64,000 bases of DNA from Acinetobacter lanii (GTDB lineage: Bacteria > Pseudomonadota > Gammaproteobacteria > Pseudomonadales > Moraxellaceae). The position numbers and the translations under genes are program-made. The notes under the pieces are model-generated. The model had not been told where the DNA came from. It made no database searches and saw nothing but the letters and a program-made list of their open reading frames with translations. Position 1 is the stretch's first letter. Every line of letters begins with the position of its first letter. Shown one piece after another: positions 1 through 8,634 of the stretch. The stretch covers positions 744,001 to 808,000 of the forward strand of contig NZ_CP049916.1 in the NCBI RefSeq assembly GCF_011578285.1. Reading direction: 5' to 3'.

Positions 1-534
1 CTGATGCGTTATACCGGCACGATTACCCAACAGGGTCATACGGTTGAAGTTTCAGGTTTGTGTACGCTTGAGCATTGGAAAGCCATAGCAGTATCGATGT
101 TGCCAGAGCGCTTTTTATCACGTCATTTGACCTTGCCTTTGAACTCATTTACTTATCAAGTGATTAATTTAGATGATGAATCACAATTGGTGTTGGCATT
201 TGTGGGGGCATTTGGTCAGCCGGCTTACACTGCCGTGTCGTACCGTCATGTCGATGGTACATCTATTCAATATGATGATGCTTTTTTTGAAGTGGTGGCT
301 TTAAAAACCGAGTCGATGATGACCCCTGATGGTCATGCGATGGAAGTTCCGCAGTCGTTTCGTTGGGTGGTGCATCATCAAGGGGAAAAGGTATTAGAGC
401 TTTTAGCAGTGGTGGATACGCCGTATTGTTATGGTTTGGCAGCGGGGTATGTAAGTAGTTATCAATGGACAGGGGAGTTTAAAGGTCAAAAGGCTGAGGG
501 ACGAGGATATTTGGAGTTTATTGATCGGCGTTGA
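1..534 (+). CDS. Hypothetical protein, probably C-terminal part of a longer protein
   Basis: The frame is open from the first base of the window, and the first ATG at position 4 has no room for a visible ribosome binding site. The 176 readable residues are therefore probably the C-terminal part of a larger protein. They contain no signal peptide or membrane segment and look like a beta-rich soluble domain with many short Val/Tyr/Trp-containing strands. I do not recognise catalytic motifs. It resembles Acinetobacter-restricted conserved hypotheticals (perhaps DUF6670), but that is a memory-based guess. The next gene is convergent and starts its stop codon 29 bp away. Confidence 0.6.
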   Translation: MMRYTGTITQQGHTVEVSGLCTLEHWKAIAVSMLPERFLSRHLTLPLNSFTYQVINLDDESQLVLAFVGAFGQPAYTAVSYRHVDGTSIQYDDAFFEVVALKTESMMTPDGHAMEVPQSFRWVVHHQGEKVLELLAVVDTPYCYGLAAGYVSSYQWTGEFKGQKAEGRGYLEFIDRR

Positions 535-562
535 ATGATTAACTGGGGATAATATTCAACAG

Positions 563-1333
563 TCATTTTTCATCATCTTGTTCAGATGAGTCATGATTTT
601 GTTTGAGCATGTCAGAAGCTACACGGGCAGGTGAGTCTACAGGTTCGTCTTCAATCAGTTTTGAAAAATCAACCATTTTAAAACTTCCAGTTTCACAGTT
701 CGCTAGTTTACATACTTCTTCTTGATAAGCATCTTCGCCCATTGATTTAATCGCCTGTTCTTTCCAATATTGAGCCTTTTCTTCGTCTTGTTGTTCAATC
801 GGACGTCTAAAATTGTATTCATCTACCAATGTGCGCTGTGCGATAGGAGAACCTTGATGACCTGCCTTTTCTAAATAAGTCATATATTGTGGTGAATGAT
901 CACCATAATATTGCGCCAATAAATAAGATGCATAAGCATTATCTTGATCCGATAAGTACTCAATGGGTTTGAGATCTAACTCATTTCTTATTTCATCATT
1001 TTGGAAAAAGAGTACATATTCCAATAATGCCATGGAAGCAGATTGATCACCTTTTTGGATATCGCTTTTAAGATGTTTTATATAGCTAGCAGTTTGTTGC
1101 TCAAAATAAGTTTTCAGCTTTGTTTCTTTGCCTTCTTTTAACAGTGTGGTTAATTCTTTAGAGTACTCTGGGGATATCGGATCATTGGGGTCTGACATAT
1201 AGGCATTTAATAGTTTTTGGTAGCGGTCTTTTACGCTTTGCACATTAGCGCTAAATGTGTAATTAGTTTCATTGACTGATGCAATGCTTAGAGTGGAAAC
1301 GATACATGTTAAGAGAAGTAGAAGCGCTTTCAT
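563..1333 (-). CDS. Exported hypothetical protein with a Sel1-like segment
   Basis: 256 residues. The N-terminus (MKALLLLLTCIVSTLSIAS) is a clear signal peptide, so the protein is probably periplasmic. The centre is helical and rich in Tyr, Gln and acidic residues, and around residues 145-200 there is a Sel1/TPR-like stretch (AGHQGSPIAQRTLVDEY) followed by a charged tail. Sel1-like repeats usually mediate protein-protein contacts, but the partner is unknown. The start was chosen because the signal peptide follows directly. The upstream ribosome binding site is weak and A-rich. It is a single gene, convergent with the preceding reading frame. Confidence 0.65.
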   Translation of the reverse strand: MKALLLLLTCIVSTLSIASVNETNYTFSANVQSVKDRYQKLLNAYMSDPNDPISPEYSKELTTLLKEGKETKLKTYFEQQTASYIKHLKSDIQKGDQSASMALLEYVLFFQNDEIRNELDLKPIEYLSDQDNAYASYLLAQYYGDHSPQYMTYLEKAGHQGSPIAQRTLVDEYNFRRPIEQQDEEKAQYWKEQAIKSMGEDAYQEEVCKLANCETGSFKMVDFSKLIEDEPVDSPARVASDMLKQNHDSSEQDDEK

Positions 1334-1533
1334 ATTTTCTTAATTAATTTTATTTGGCTAAAAGATTAGCAGATTTATGGAAATTTAGAAAATTTAATCC
1401 TCATTTTGTTGGGTTAAAAGTAATAAAACCCCTTTGTTAGTTATAGAACAAGTTCGTGTACCCCTAACGAACGGGCGACATTCATGACGCGAGTCATTTG
1501 ATTGACTACTGCCTTGTAAGTTAAAAAGAATTT

Positions 1534-1554
1534 CCCTCTCCTTTTAGGAGATGA
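1534..1554 (-). repeat. Copy 1 of a short dispersed palindromic repeat
   Basis: Read on the minus strand this is TCATCTCCTAAAAGGAGAGG followed by G. It matches the plus-strand segment at 35717-35737 at 20 of 21 positions. The core CTCCTAAAAGGAG is itself an inverted repeat and could form a hairpin. Both copies are intergenic, as expected for a small dispersed repeat. Confidence 0.5.
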
Positions 1555-1590
1555 ACAGCAATGTTGCGCAAGGGAGTGAGGGTAAAACAA

Positions 1591-1619
1591 AAAAAGCCCC
1601 TACAATGTAGAGGCTTTTT
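1591..1619 (-). terminator. Rho-independent terminator of metG
   Basis: An inverted repeat (AAAAAGCCCCTACA, a short ATG loop, then TAGAGGCTTTTT) lies 20 bp beyond the metG stop. It has A/T tracts on both flanks, so it could work in both directions. Confidence 0.85.
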
Positions 1620-1638
1620 CTTATCTAAGACTTAAATC

Positions 1639-3708
1639 TTAAGACACTTTATCACCCGGTTTAGCACCAGATTCAGGTGAAATCACCCAAACACCGTCGC
1701 TATTACCTGCAGCTAAAACCATACCGTTAGAAATACCAAAACGCATCTTACGTGGTGCAAGGTTTGCTACCATCACCACCAATTTGCCTTTTAGGTCTTG
1801 AGGCTCATAGAACTCACGAATACCGCTAAATACGTTACGTGGCTCAGCTTCACCGACATTTAAAGTCAATTGAAGAAGTTTATCTGAACCTTCAACTGTT
1901 GCAGCTTCAAGAACTTCCGCTACTCGTAAGTCAATTTTCATAAAGTCTTCGATGCCAATGGTGCTTGTGTTAAGAGCAGCTTCACCGACTTTAGGTTCAG
2001 CTTTCTTCTCTTTAACTTTCTCTTTTTTCTTCTCAGCTTTTGGTGCTTCAGCAGGGGCAGCTAAAGAGTCTTTAGAGGCATCGACCATAGCAGCAACAGC
2101 TTTCGGGTCAACACGTTGCATGAGTGGTTGGAACAATGCAATTTCATGACCGACTAAAATCGTTTCACGAGAAGCGAAGTCAAAAGCATCGAGTTGCAAG
2201 AAGTTTTGAACTTGCTGAGCCAAAGTTGGCAATACAGGTGCAAGGTAAACCGCCAATTGACGGAATAGGTTAATACCCACAGAGCATACGTCATGCACTT
2301 GTTGGTCTTCACCTTCGATTTTAGCCAAAGCCCAAGGCTTTTTCTCATCGATGTATTGGTTGGCTTTGTCTGCAAGCGCCATGATTTCACGAATCGCAGC
2401 AGAGAACTCACGCGCTTCGTATTGCGCAGCGATCGACGCACCTGCATCAATAAAGCTTTGAACCAATTCAGGCTCTGCACAAGTCACAGAAAGTTTATTG
2501 TCAAACTTGGTATTAATGAATTTCGCACAACGACTGGCAATGTTCACCACTTTACCGACCAAGTCAGAATTCACTTTTTGAACGAAATCATCAAGGTTCA
2601 AGTCAGAATCTTCAACTTTGTCAGAAAGTTTAGAGGCGAAGTAGTAACGTAGGTATTCAGGGTTCAAGTGCTGTAAGTAAGTCTCAGCTTTGATGAAGGT
2701 ACCGCGAGATTTCGACATCTTCTGACCATTCACAGTCAAGAAGCCGTTTACGAATAAACCTGTTGGGGTACGGTAGTTTGCACCTTCAAGCATTGCAGGC
2801 CAGAACAATGCGTGGAAATAAACGATGTCTTTACCAATGAAGTGATACACCTCATTTTTAGAATCTTTCTTCCAGTAGTCTTCGAAGTTGAGTTCTGGAC
2901 GTTTGCTTTTGATGTAGTTTTCAAAACTCGACATATAACCAATTGGCGCATCGACCCAAACATAGAAGTATTTGTTGGGTGCATCAGGAATTTCAAAACC
3001 AAAATACGGTGCATCACGAGAAATATCCCAATCGTTTAAGCCCGCTTCAAACCATTCATCCAGTTTGTTGGCAATCGACACAGGTAAACGACCTTCATCG
3101 CGTGTCCACTTTTGTAGGTATTCACCAAAATTCGGCAGTTTAAAGAAGTAGTGATCTGAAGATTTCTCGACAGGTGCAGCACCGCTTAAGGTTGATTTTG
3201 GATTCAACAATTCAGTCGCATTGTAGGTTGCACCACACACTTCGCATGAATCGCCATACTGATCTTCCGCTTTACATTTCGGGCAAGTCCCTTTAATGAA
3301 ACGGTCTGACAAGAACATGCTTTTTTCAGGATCGAATAACTGAGTTACAGGACGAACCGCGATATTGCCTGCTTCACGGTTTTTAATATAAATCTCAGAA
3401 GCACGTGCTTTGTTGGCATCGCTGTTGGTTGAATCATAATGGTCAAAGTGAACACCAAAGCCATCAAAATCACGCATATGTTCTTTTTGAACATTGGCAA
3501 TTTGCGCTTCAGGCGAAATGCCATTGGCTTCAGCACGAAGCATGATGGCTGTACCGTGAGCATCATCCGCGCAGACATAAGTCACATCATGACCCATAGC
3601 ACGCATGGCACGAACCCAAATATCTGCTTGGATATAACCGAGTAAGTGACCCATATGGATAGGACCATTGGCGTATGGAAGGGCGTTAGTGACTAAGATA
3701 TTACGCAC
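1639..3708 (-). CDS. metG: Methionyl-tRNA synthetase
   Basis: Class I aminoacyl-tRNA synthetase charging tRNA-Met in the cytosol. The start is a GTG at 3708 preceded by GAGAG, which gives 689 residues, close to the E. coli enzyme. The open frame continues far upstream only by chance, through the start region of the divergent gene. Visible hallmarks are the HIGH-type HMGH at residues 18-21, a four-cysteine zinc knuckle (C142, C145, C155, C158), KMSKS at 330-334, an anticodon-binding helical domain, a Lys/Ala/Glu-rich linker, and a C-terminal EMAPII-like tRNA-binding/dimerisation domain beginning near [13 protein letters not shown]. It is complete, with all key motifs intact. Confidence 0.97.
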   Translation of the reverse strand: MRNILVTNALPYANGPIHMGHLLGYIQADIWVRAMRAMGHDVTYVCADDAHGTAIMLRAEANGISPEAQIANVQKEHMRDFDGFGVHFDHYDSTNSDANKARASEIYIKNREAGNIAVRPVTQLFDPEKSMFLSDRFIKGTCPKCKAEDQYGDSCEVCGATYNATELLNPKSTLSGAAPVEKSSDHYFFKLPNFGEYLQKWTRDEGRLPVSIANKLDEWFEAGLNDWDISRDAPYFGFEIPDAPNKYFYVWVDAPIGYMSSFENYIKSKRPELNFEDYWKKDSKNEVYHFIGKDIVYFHALFWPAMLEGANYRTPTGLFVNGFLTVNGQKMSKSRGTFIKAETYLQHLNPEYLRYYFASKLSDKVEDSDLNLDDFVQKVNSDLVGKVVNIASRCAKFINTKFDNKLSVTCAEPELVQSFIDAGASIAAQYEAREFSAAIREIMALADKANQYIDEKKPWALAKIEGEDQQVHDVCSVGINLFRQLAVYLAPVLPTLAQQVQNFLQLDAFDFASRETILVGHEIALFQPLMQRVDPKAVAAMVDASKDSLAAPAEAPKAEKKKEKVKEKKAEPKVGEAALNTSTIGIEDFMKIDLRVAEVLEAATVEGSDKLLQLTLNVGEAEPRNVFSGIREFYEPQDLKGKLVVMVANLAPRKMRFGISNGMVLAAGNSDGVWVISPESGAKPGDKVS

Positions 3709-3875
3709 GGATATAACTCTCTCATTCGTCGTGTATGCAAGGTGGCTAATTTTACATGACTTGCATGTGAGATGCACAAAGGTTTCGATCAATTCGACTG
3801 AAAAGTAGATTTTTATATATTCAACGCACAATAACAGCGATAATGTTGAGTTAAAGTGATACCAATGAGAAAGCC

Positions 3876-4715
3876 ATGACCAAGCCCCATAATGATCGTT
3901 ATGACGATTTTGAACATGATGACTTTCAAGATGATCAGTTTGATCGTGAGGTGACCCGTATTCCTCAACACAAAACTCAAAAAGTCTTGGGCAAAACAAT
4001 TTTGGAGTTAGCACATCAATATTGGCAGGACATTGTTGAGGCTGAACACAGTTTACTGATTCAAAGCCTGCGTCAATTGGCACAAAAAGAATCGTATTTT
4101 GATGTGCTTGCCGATGAGCTCGATCAACCTCTCGATGCCAAAATTGCCAATGATGCTTTAAATTTTATGCATTTTTGGAGCTTGATTCAAAAGCATGAAG
4201 TTGATGCTGCGCAGTTCAATTTGCTTGAATTGATCAATACCGAATATTTCCAAACTGAATTTTTTAATGCCTTTGATGCGTTAGAGATTACTGAGCGTAA
4301 AGCCCAACGCCGTGTGATTTTGCAGGAAGCCTTTAAGTTGTATCAACTTGAATGTTATGCAGGCTGTATCCCTGTGATTTATGCACAACTCGAAGGGCTG
4401 TTGACCGATGTACTGATTGAGCAAGGCTTCTTAAAACAGAGCCAAACCAAATTGGTCGATGTGTATAAAATCGTACCCGGTTTAAAGGGCAATGAAATTA
4501 AGAGCTTGTGGCATAAATCAAAAATTGCCGGTGAATTAAATCGTTATTTTGCAGAGTTGGCAGCCTACAAAATGGACAGTAGTTCTACTGTGACCATGAC
4601 CCGACACAATATGTTGCATGGCACGGATGTTGACAACTTCAATCAGGAACGTAGTTTTATCTTGTTTATTTGGTTGTTCTCAGCAGTCAGCTTTATGAGT
4701 ACCTTAAGAAAATAA
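3876..4715 (+). CDS. Conserved hypothetical protein, acidic N-terminus
   Basis: 279 residues, no signal peptide. The first 25 residues are extremely Asp/His-rich ([18 protein letters not shown]). The rest is mostly alpha-helical with a hydrophobic segment near residues 160-185 ([20 protein letters not shown]) and a C-terminal stretch containing NMLHGTD and a hydrophobic end. The HNMLHG pattern recalls helical domains of uncharacterised or abortive-infection-like proteins, but I cannot assign a family. It is divergent from metG, with 167 bp between the starts, and ends just before a strong terminator. Function unknown. Confidence 0.75.
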   Translation: MTKPHNDRYDDFEHDDFQDDQFDREVTRIPQHKTQKVLGKTILELAHQYWQDIVEAEHSLLIQSLRQLAQKESYFDVLADELDQPLDAKIANDALNFMHFWSLIQKHEVDAAQFNLLELINTEYFQTEFFNAFDALEITERKAQRRVILQEAFKLYQLECYAGCIPVIYAQLEGLLTDVLIEQGFLKQSQTKLVDVYKIVPGLKGNEIKSLWHKSKIAGELNRYFAELAAYKMDSSSTVTMTRHNMLHGTDVDNFNQERSFILFIWLFSAVSFMSTLRK

Positions 4716-4726
4716 AGATTTACATA

Positions 4727-4754
4727 AAGAAGGTAAATAAATATTTACCTTCTT
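4727..4754. terminator. Bidirectional terminator
   Basis: A perfect 13-bp inverted repeat (AAGAAGGTAAATA and its complement around two bases) lies between two convergent genes. Confidence 0.75.
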
Positions 4755-4775
4755 ATTGCTATACTTCTTTCAAAT

Positions 4776-5120
4776 CTAATATGAATCAACACGATTTATT
4801 AGTTCTTTGATCTCTTTTTTTAGAGTACAAGCTTTTCTACAATGACGGTAGGTGAGAACTTTTTCCCAATTCTGATCTTTGATCAGGCAAACCTTAAAAT
4901 ATCCATTACCTTTACCATTATATTTATACCAACCCACATCTAGTACTATGTTTTTCTCTAAAAATTTTATTTGTAATAAATCTTCAGAAAAATCTAAGAA
5001 AGAATTTTTATTTAGCTTGTAATCACTATTCAACCAAGAAAGATTATCAAAATTCACAACGCCTGTTCTTATATTGATTCCCCACCATAATGTTGCTTCA
5101 GATAACTCGCTTTGGCTCAT
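4776..5120 (-). CDS. Small hypothetical protein
   Basis: 114 residues, soluble, rich in aromatic residues, Asn and Lys (WWGINIRTGVVNFDNLSWL; GWYKYNGKGNGYFKVCLI). The gene is visibly more AT-rich than its neighbours. A good ribosome binding site (AAGGA) precedes the ATG by about nine bases. No family is recognised. The size, composition and beta-strand-like alternation would suit a small accessory protein such as an immunity protein, but there is no toxin gene alongside to support that. Confidence 0.55.
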   Translation of the reverse strand: MSQSELSEATLWWGINIRTGVVNFDNLSWLNSDYKLNKNSFLDFSEDLLQIKFLEKNIVLDVGWYKYNGKGNGYFKVCLIKDQNWEKVLTYRHCRKACTLKKEIKELINRVDSY

Positions 5121-5186
5121 ATTTTAACTGTCCTTAATCAAAAATATAGCTCACTATATACCAAGATAATTGCTCATACTTTAGTT

Positions 5187-5447
5187 TTAATCTTGCACTA
5201 TGAGCTGTTTAATTTTGGTCGCTTTTTCAAAATGATCCAATCGATGCGTTTGGATCCACCATGTTGCAACTTGCATTAAAGTGTCTGGATCATCATTTTT
5301 ATTGGCAAAGAAGGCATAAAACGATAAGCCGACATTGTCACCTTTCTGTCTGATTTTATTTTCGCAAATTTGAATAATTTTTTGTTTTAGCTTCGAATCA
5401 AGTTTGGTTTTTTGAGTATCTGGCATCGTTTTACTTCTAACGGTCAT
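5187..5447 (-). CDS. Small hypothetical protein
   Basis: 86 residues from the first ATG; a second ATG seven codons in (MPDTQKTK) is equally plausible. The protein is basic and helical, with KLDSKLKQKIIQICENKIRQ and a C-terminal part with two Trp and His (WWIQTHRLDHFEKATKIKQL). No signal peptide or membrane segment. It shares strand and AT-richness with the small gene at 4776-5120 but is upstream of it by 66 bp, so the two could be co-transcribed. No family recognised. Confidence 0.55.
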   Translation of the reverse strand: MTVRSKTMPDTQKTKLDSKLKQKIIQICENKIRQKGDNVGLSFYAFFANKNDDPDTLMQVATWWIQTHRLDHFEKATKIKQLIVQD

Positions 5448-5623
5448 TTTTGATGTTTAAAAAATGACTGTAACACTTGTAAGCAAAAAATACTGCGCAA
5501 CAGCATGTAGTCACTTTGTTGCAAAATGATGCTAAAAACATGCAAGTGAATGAAATGCTGTATAAATAATTGTTAGACAATTTAATGATTCATCCAGAGA
5601 TCAATCCCATCAGAGGTGCAGAC

Positions 5624-6088
5624 ATGAGCAACAATAAAAATGTAGAGCAATTGAAAGATAAAGCAGCTGATTTAGGTGCGGATATTAAGCATAAAGCGCA
5701 AGAAGTAAAATTAGACGGTGAAAAAGCGTTGGATGATTTAAAACATTCAGCCAAAGAAGCCAAGCTTGAAGGTGAGAAAAAGCTCGATGAACTCAAACGA
5801 GACACTGAAGCAAAGCAAGCTGAACATAAAGCGACAACCAACGATAAAGTGGATGAAGCCAAAACCAAGGCAGCTGATTTAAAAGATCAAGCGCATGAGA
5901 AATTTGATCATTTAAAAACTGAAGCCAGCCATAAATTGGAAGAGGCCAAGTTAAAGGCTACTGAGCTTAAACATGATGCAACAGTGAAACTTGATGAGCT
6001 TAAAGTTCAAGCCACAGAAAAATTGGATGATTTAAAGAAGAAAGCAACCGAAACCTTAAACAAATTTAAAGGCAACGACAAAGCTTAA
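5624..6088 (+). CDS. LEA-like / apolipoprotein-like coiled-coil protein
   Basis: 154 residues from an ATG preceded by AGAGGT. The open frame reaches 18 codons further upstream but without a binding site. The protein is almost entirely Lys, Glu, Asp, Ala, Leu and His, with no Cys, Trp or signal peptide. The second half shows 11-residue repeats such as KFDHLKTEASH, KLEEAKLKATE, KLDELKVQATE and KLDDLKKKATE, the periodicity of group 3 LEA proteins and apolipoprotein helices. Such proteins are usually cytosolic desiccation or membrane protectants. That role is inferred from composition only. It is monocistronic, with its own terminator. Confidence 0.75.
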   Translation: MSNNKNVEQLKDKAADLGADIKHKAQEVKLDGEKALDDLKHSAKEAKLEGEKKLDELKRDTEAKQAEHKATTNDKVDEAKTKAADLKDQAHEKFDHLKTEASHKLEEAKLKATELKHDATVKLDELKVQATEKLDDLKKKATETLNKFKGNDKA

Positions 6089-6118
6089 AATTCATTCTTT
6101 GATCAAACGTTTTGAACA

Positions 6119-6149
6119 AAAAAAGAGTGATTCAATCACTCTTTTTTAT
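6119..6149 (+). terminator. Terminator after LEA-like gene
   Basis: Hairpin AAAAGAGTGATT / CAATCACTCTTTTTT followed by a T run, about 30 bp after the stop. Confidence 0.85.
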
Positions 6150-6190
6150 TGAACATATCAGGCGAATGAAAATGACGTTAAATCCAAGTA

Positions 6191-6490
6191 TTAGATATTT
6201 TTACGGTACTCAATTTTGCGCACTTGGTTATTCACCACCGTGACTGCATAAATATTTTCACCAATATTATATTCATATTGCATCGCATTTACCGTATTTG
6301 TACCTTCATGCCACGCCGTCGTTTTCATCGACTGGGGGGACTGTGCAGTGCGATCAATCAATTGATCTAAACTATCGCCAACGGTAATGGTTTGGTTGGT
6401 TGCGGTACGGAAACTATAGGTTTCGGTCATGCTGGCAAACACAATGCCAGAACAGGACAGTGCTAAAATCAGTGCCATGATTTTTTTCAT
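6191..6490 (-). CDS. Small exported protein, SmpA/OsmE- or DUF2845-like fold
   Basis: 99 residues. The start at 6490 is preceded by GAGAGATACTTG and opens a signal peptide (MKKIMALILALSCSGIVFAS) that ends with an SPase I-like site. The open frame extends 20 codons upstream without support. The mature part (TITVGDSLDQLIDRTA, then a central WHEGTNTVN and a final VVNNQVRKIEYRK) has the order expected of the small alpha-beta BamE/OsmE/DUF2845 type: a GDS helix start, a strand, and a terminal V-R-K-I strand. This is resemblance only. It is probably periplasmic, and its function is unknown. Confidence 0.65.
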   Translation of the reverse strand: MKKIMALILALSCSGIVFASMTETYSFRTATNQTITVGDSLDQLIDRTAQSPQSMKTTAWHEGTNTVNAMQYEYNIGENIYAVTVVNNQVRKIEYRKNI

Positions 6491-6726
6491 CAAGTATCTC
6501 TCTTTATCTGAATTCACATTATGAGTATAGAAGTGTGATTTAAATAACACAAATCATGGTGAGTGATACTTTGGTTGAATTTATTGATCTTTTAATAGGA
6601 TTCAGCTGTGTCAGTGTGCTAACAGGGGCATGAGAATCCTCATCCATGGTCTTAGAATACTTAACCTCAAGCACATTTAAGGCTAAACTAACTGATTCAG
6701 CTGTATGTCCATCTTTGGAGTAAATT

Positions 6727-8016
6727 ATGTCGTGGCTTTCTTCTCTCAAATCTGTTTTTTCGCCTGCGAAGGAGGTCAAAGAAGAGGAAATCCAAAACGT
6801 ATTACAGTCTTATTTATTGCCTCGTACAAATGCACCCCTCAAAGACCGTATCAGCCAAGTCAATGTTGAAGGTCGTGTGCTACAGATCACCATCAATACC
6901 TTTAAATCTGAAGCAGATGATTTACAAAAAATCCATGATGACCTTGCAGATGCCCTAGAGCCATGTGGTATTCAAGAATTGAATATGCATGTGATTCAAC
7001 AAAAGCATGAACATACATCAGGTGGCTGTGGACATGACCACAAAGCGGGGGAAAGTTGCTCAAGTCAGCCAAAGACAGCAAGCGCACCAACAAAATCGAA
7101 TTTACCGCCTGTGGTCGATGCATCTGGCACGACTGAAGCACCGATTCCAATGAAAAAACCTGCGCCAGAAAACATCGATCCAAATAATCCTCCGATTCAA
7201 AAAGCAGCGCCTTTGCAACGTGATGTACCAAAACATCCACGCATCCAAAACGTGATTTTGGTGTCATCCGGCAAAGGTGGTGTGGGTAAATCGACCACCA
7301 CAGTGAATCTTGCTTTAGCCATGCAAAAGCTCGGTTTAAAGGTTGGCGTGTTAGATGCAGACATCTATGGTCCAAGTATTCCGACCATGTTAGGCAATGC
7401 CGGACGTACCCCAATGATTGAGGCAGAACAATTTGTGCCGATTGAAGCTTATGGTATGGCAGTGCTGTCGATTGGGCATTTAACCGGGGACAACAATACC
7501 CCTGTGGCATGGCGTGGTCCAAAAGCCACCGGTGCCTTAATGCAACTGTTTAACCAAACTTTATGGCCAGACCTAGATGTATTGGTGATTGATATGCCAC
7601 CGGGTACAGGCGATATTCAATTAACTTTAGCGCAGCGTATTCCAGTAACAGGGGCGGTGATTGTGACCACACCACAAAATGTCGCATTATTGGATGCCAC
7701 CAAGGGGATCGCACTGTTTAATAAAGTGGGTATTCCGGTCATGGGCGTGGTTGAAAATATGTCGACGCATATTTGTTCCAACTGTGGTCATGAAGAGCAA
7801 ATTTTTGGTACAGGCGGTGGCGATCAGTTGGCAACGCAATATGACATTCCATTGCTTGGGCGTTTACCGTTAAATGCATCGATTCGTGAAAATGCCGATT
7901 TGGGTAAACCCTCTGTCATTGCAGGCGATGCTGCCGCGGCAAACTATATCGAGATTGCACAGAAAATTGTCGATCAATTACCAAAAGCAGAAAAAGCACA
8001 GAACCGTATTTTTTAA
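6727..8016 (+). CDS. apbC: Mrp/ApbC-type iron-sulfur carrier ATPase with His/Cys-rich linker
   Basis: 429 residues, cytosolic P-loop NTPase of the Mrp/ApbC/NBP35 family that carries and delivers Fe-S clusters. An N-terminal domain (about 15-90, DUF59-like) is followed by a linker (93-165) and then the ATPase: a deviant Walker A GKGGVGKST at 182-190, DADIYGPSIP near 210-219, and the cluster-binding pair C350/C353 in ICSNC. The linker is unusual, with H94, H96, C101, H103, H105 and C111 packed in 18 residues and then a Pro-rich tail, which suggests extra metal binding. It is monocistronic, with a terminator. Confidence 0.93.
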   Translation: MSWLSSLKSVFSPAKEVKEEEIQNVLQSYLLPRTNAPLKDRISQVNVEGRVLQITINTFKSEADDLQKIHDDLADALEPCGIQELNMHVIQQKHEHTSGGCGHDHKAGESCSSQPKTASAPTKSNLPPVVDASGTTEAPIPMKKPAPENIDPNNPPIQKAAPLQRDVPKHPRIQNVILVSSGKGGVGKSTTTVNLALAMQKLGLKVGVLDADIYGPSIPTMLGNAGRTPMIEAEQFVPIEAYGMAVLSIGHLTGDNNTPVAWRGPKATGALMQLFNQTLWPDLDVLVIDMPPGTGDIQLTLAQRIPVTGAVIVTTPQNVALLDATKGIALFNKVGIPVMGVVENMSTHICSNCGHEEQIFGTGGGDQLATQYDIPLLGRLPLNASIRENADLGKPSVIAGDAAAANYIEIAQKIVDQLPKAEKAQNRIF

Positions 8017-8092
8017 TCCGATTGAGTAGGCGATCTTGTATTCAATAGAATGTCATTAAAGCCTCTGTTTAAGTAAGCCTTGAAGCAAACAC

Positions 8093-8120
8093 AAAAGCCC
8101 AATTTCAATTGGGCTTTTTT
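8093..8120 (+). terminator. Terminator of apbC
   Basis: AAAAGCCCAATTT / CAATTGGGCTTTTTT hairpin with a T run, 76 bp after the stop. Confidence 0.88.
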
Positions 8121-8262
8121 ATGCTTAAAAGATTTCATTTAGATTGACCTGATCTGTCACATTCCGATGAATGGTCAAAAAATCGCTAATTTTAGGATTA
8201 TTTGCTCTAATTTTAGTTTTTAAAATATGCATATTCTTTCTTCCAAGTATGTGAGTTTTAAA

Positions 8263-8436
8263 ATGCGTACTCAAAAAATGGTTTCTGCGTTGATTTTGGC
8301 TTTAACTACTGTGTCTTTTACTGCTTCGGCAGCGATTATTAATACGGTTGATTTCCCATCTGAATTTGTTCAAAGCAAAGACAAAGTGGCTTCTGCTCCA
8401 GTAGAGCAAGTGACTGCGAGTGATGTGCAAAAATAA
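8263..8436 (+). CDS. Very small exported protein
   Basis: 57 residues from ATG 8263. An alternative ATG at 8227 gives 69 residues, but the signal peptide begins at the later one. MRTQKMVSALILALTTVSFT plus ASA forms a signal peptide, leaving a mature peptide of about 33 residues rich in Val, Ser, Asp and Lys. It has no cysteine, so it is not a lipoprotein. It is followed 20 bp later by a strong terminator, which supports it being a real gene. Function unknown. Confidence 0.6.
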   Translation: MRTQKMVSALILALTTVSFTASAAIINTVDFPSEFVQSKDKVASAPVEQVTASDVQK

Positions 8437-8456
8437 TCACATTAATGCGTGTAAAT

Positions 8457-8481
8457 GAGAGAGCTTTTGCTCTCTTTTTTA
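8457..8481 (+). terminator. Terminator of small exported protein gene
   Basis: GAGAGAGC TTTT GCTCTCTTTTTT hairpin and T run. Confidence 0.85.
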
Positions 8482-8564
8482 TTTTAAATTTTATAAAAAA
8501 GCCAGTTTGATTATAAATAAACCATTTAGTTCAATATTTTATTTGTGTTTACAATACAGTTACA

Positions 8565-8594
8565 TTGTTTCCATATGTAATTCTTAATTATACT
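8565..8594 (+). promoter_or_regulatory. Possible sigma70 promoter for the Ala/Lys-rich gene
   Basis: TTGTTT and TATACT are separated by 18 bp and sit about 40 bp before the start codon of the next gene. This is a pattern match only. Confidence 0.35.
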
Positions 8595-8634
8595 GTTCAA
8601 TTGAAATATACATTAATTTACTCGGGGATTTGTC

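Larger units (their letters stand above)
1334..1638. other. Intergenic region: repeat and terminator
   Basis: This 305-bp gap separates the exported hypothetical gene from metG, both on the minus strand. It contains one copy of a short dispersed repeat (1534-1554) and the metG terminator (1591-1619). I see no open frame with a ribosome binding site and no recognisable RNA gene in the rest. Confidence 0.6.

Noticed and set aside
3709..4083. N-terminal extension of metG by 125 codons
   Set aside because: It would overlap the start of the divergent gene and carries none of the synthetase fold. The GTG at 3708 with GAGAG upstream gives the family-typical length.
4727..4754. Perfect 13-bp palindrome as a possible operator
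   Set aside because: It lies between two convergent gene ends with A/T-rich flanks, so a bidirectional terminator explains it better.
5590..5868. 92-codon frame on the minus strand opposite the LEA-like gene
   Set aside because: Low-complexity Ser/Leu-rich shadow of a repetitive coding sequence without a start signal.
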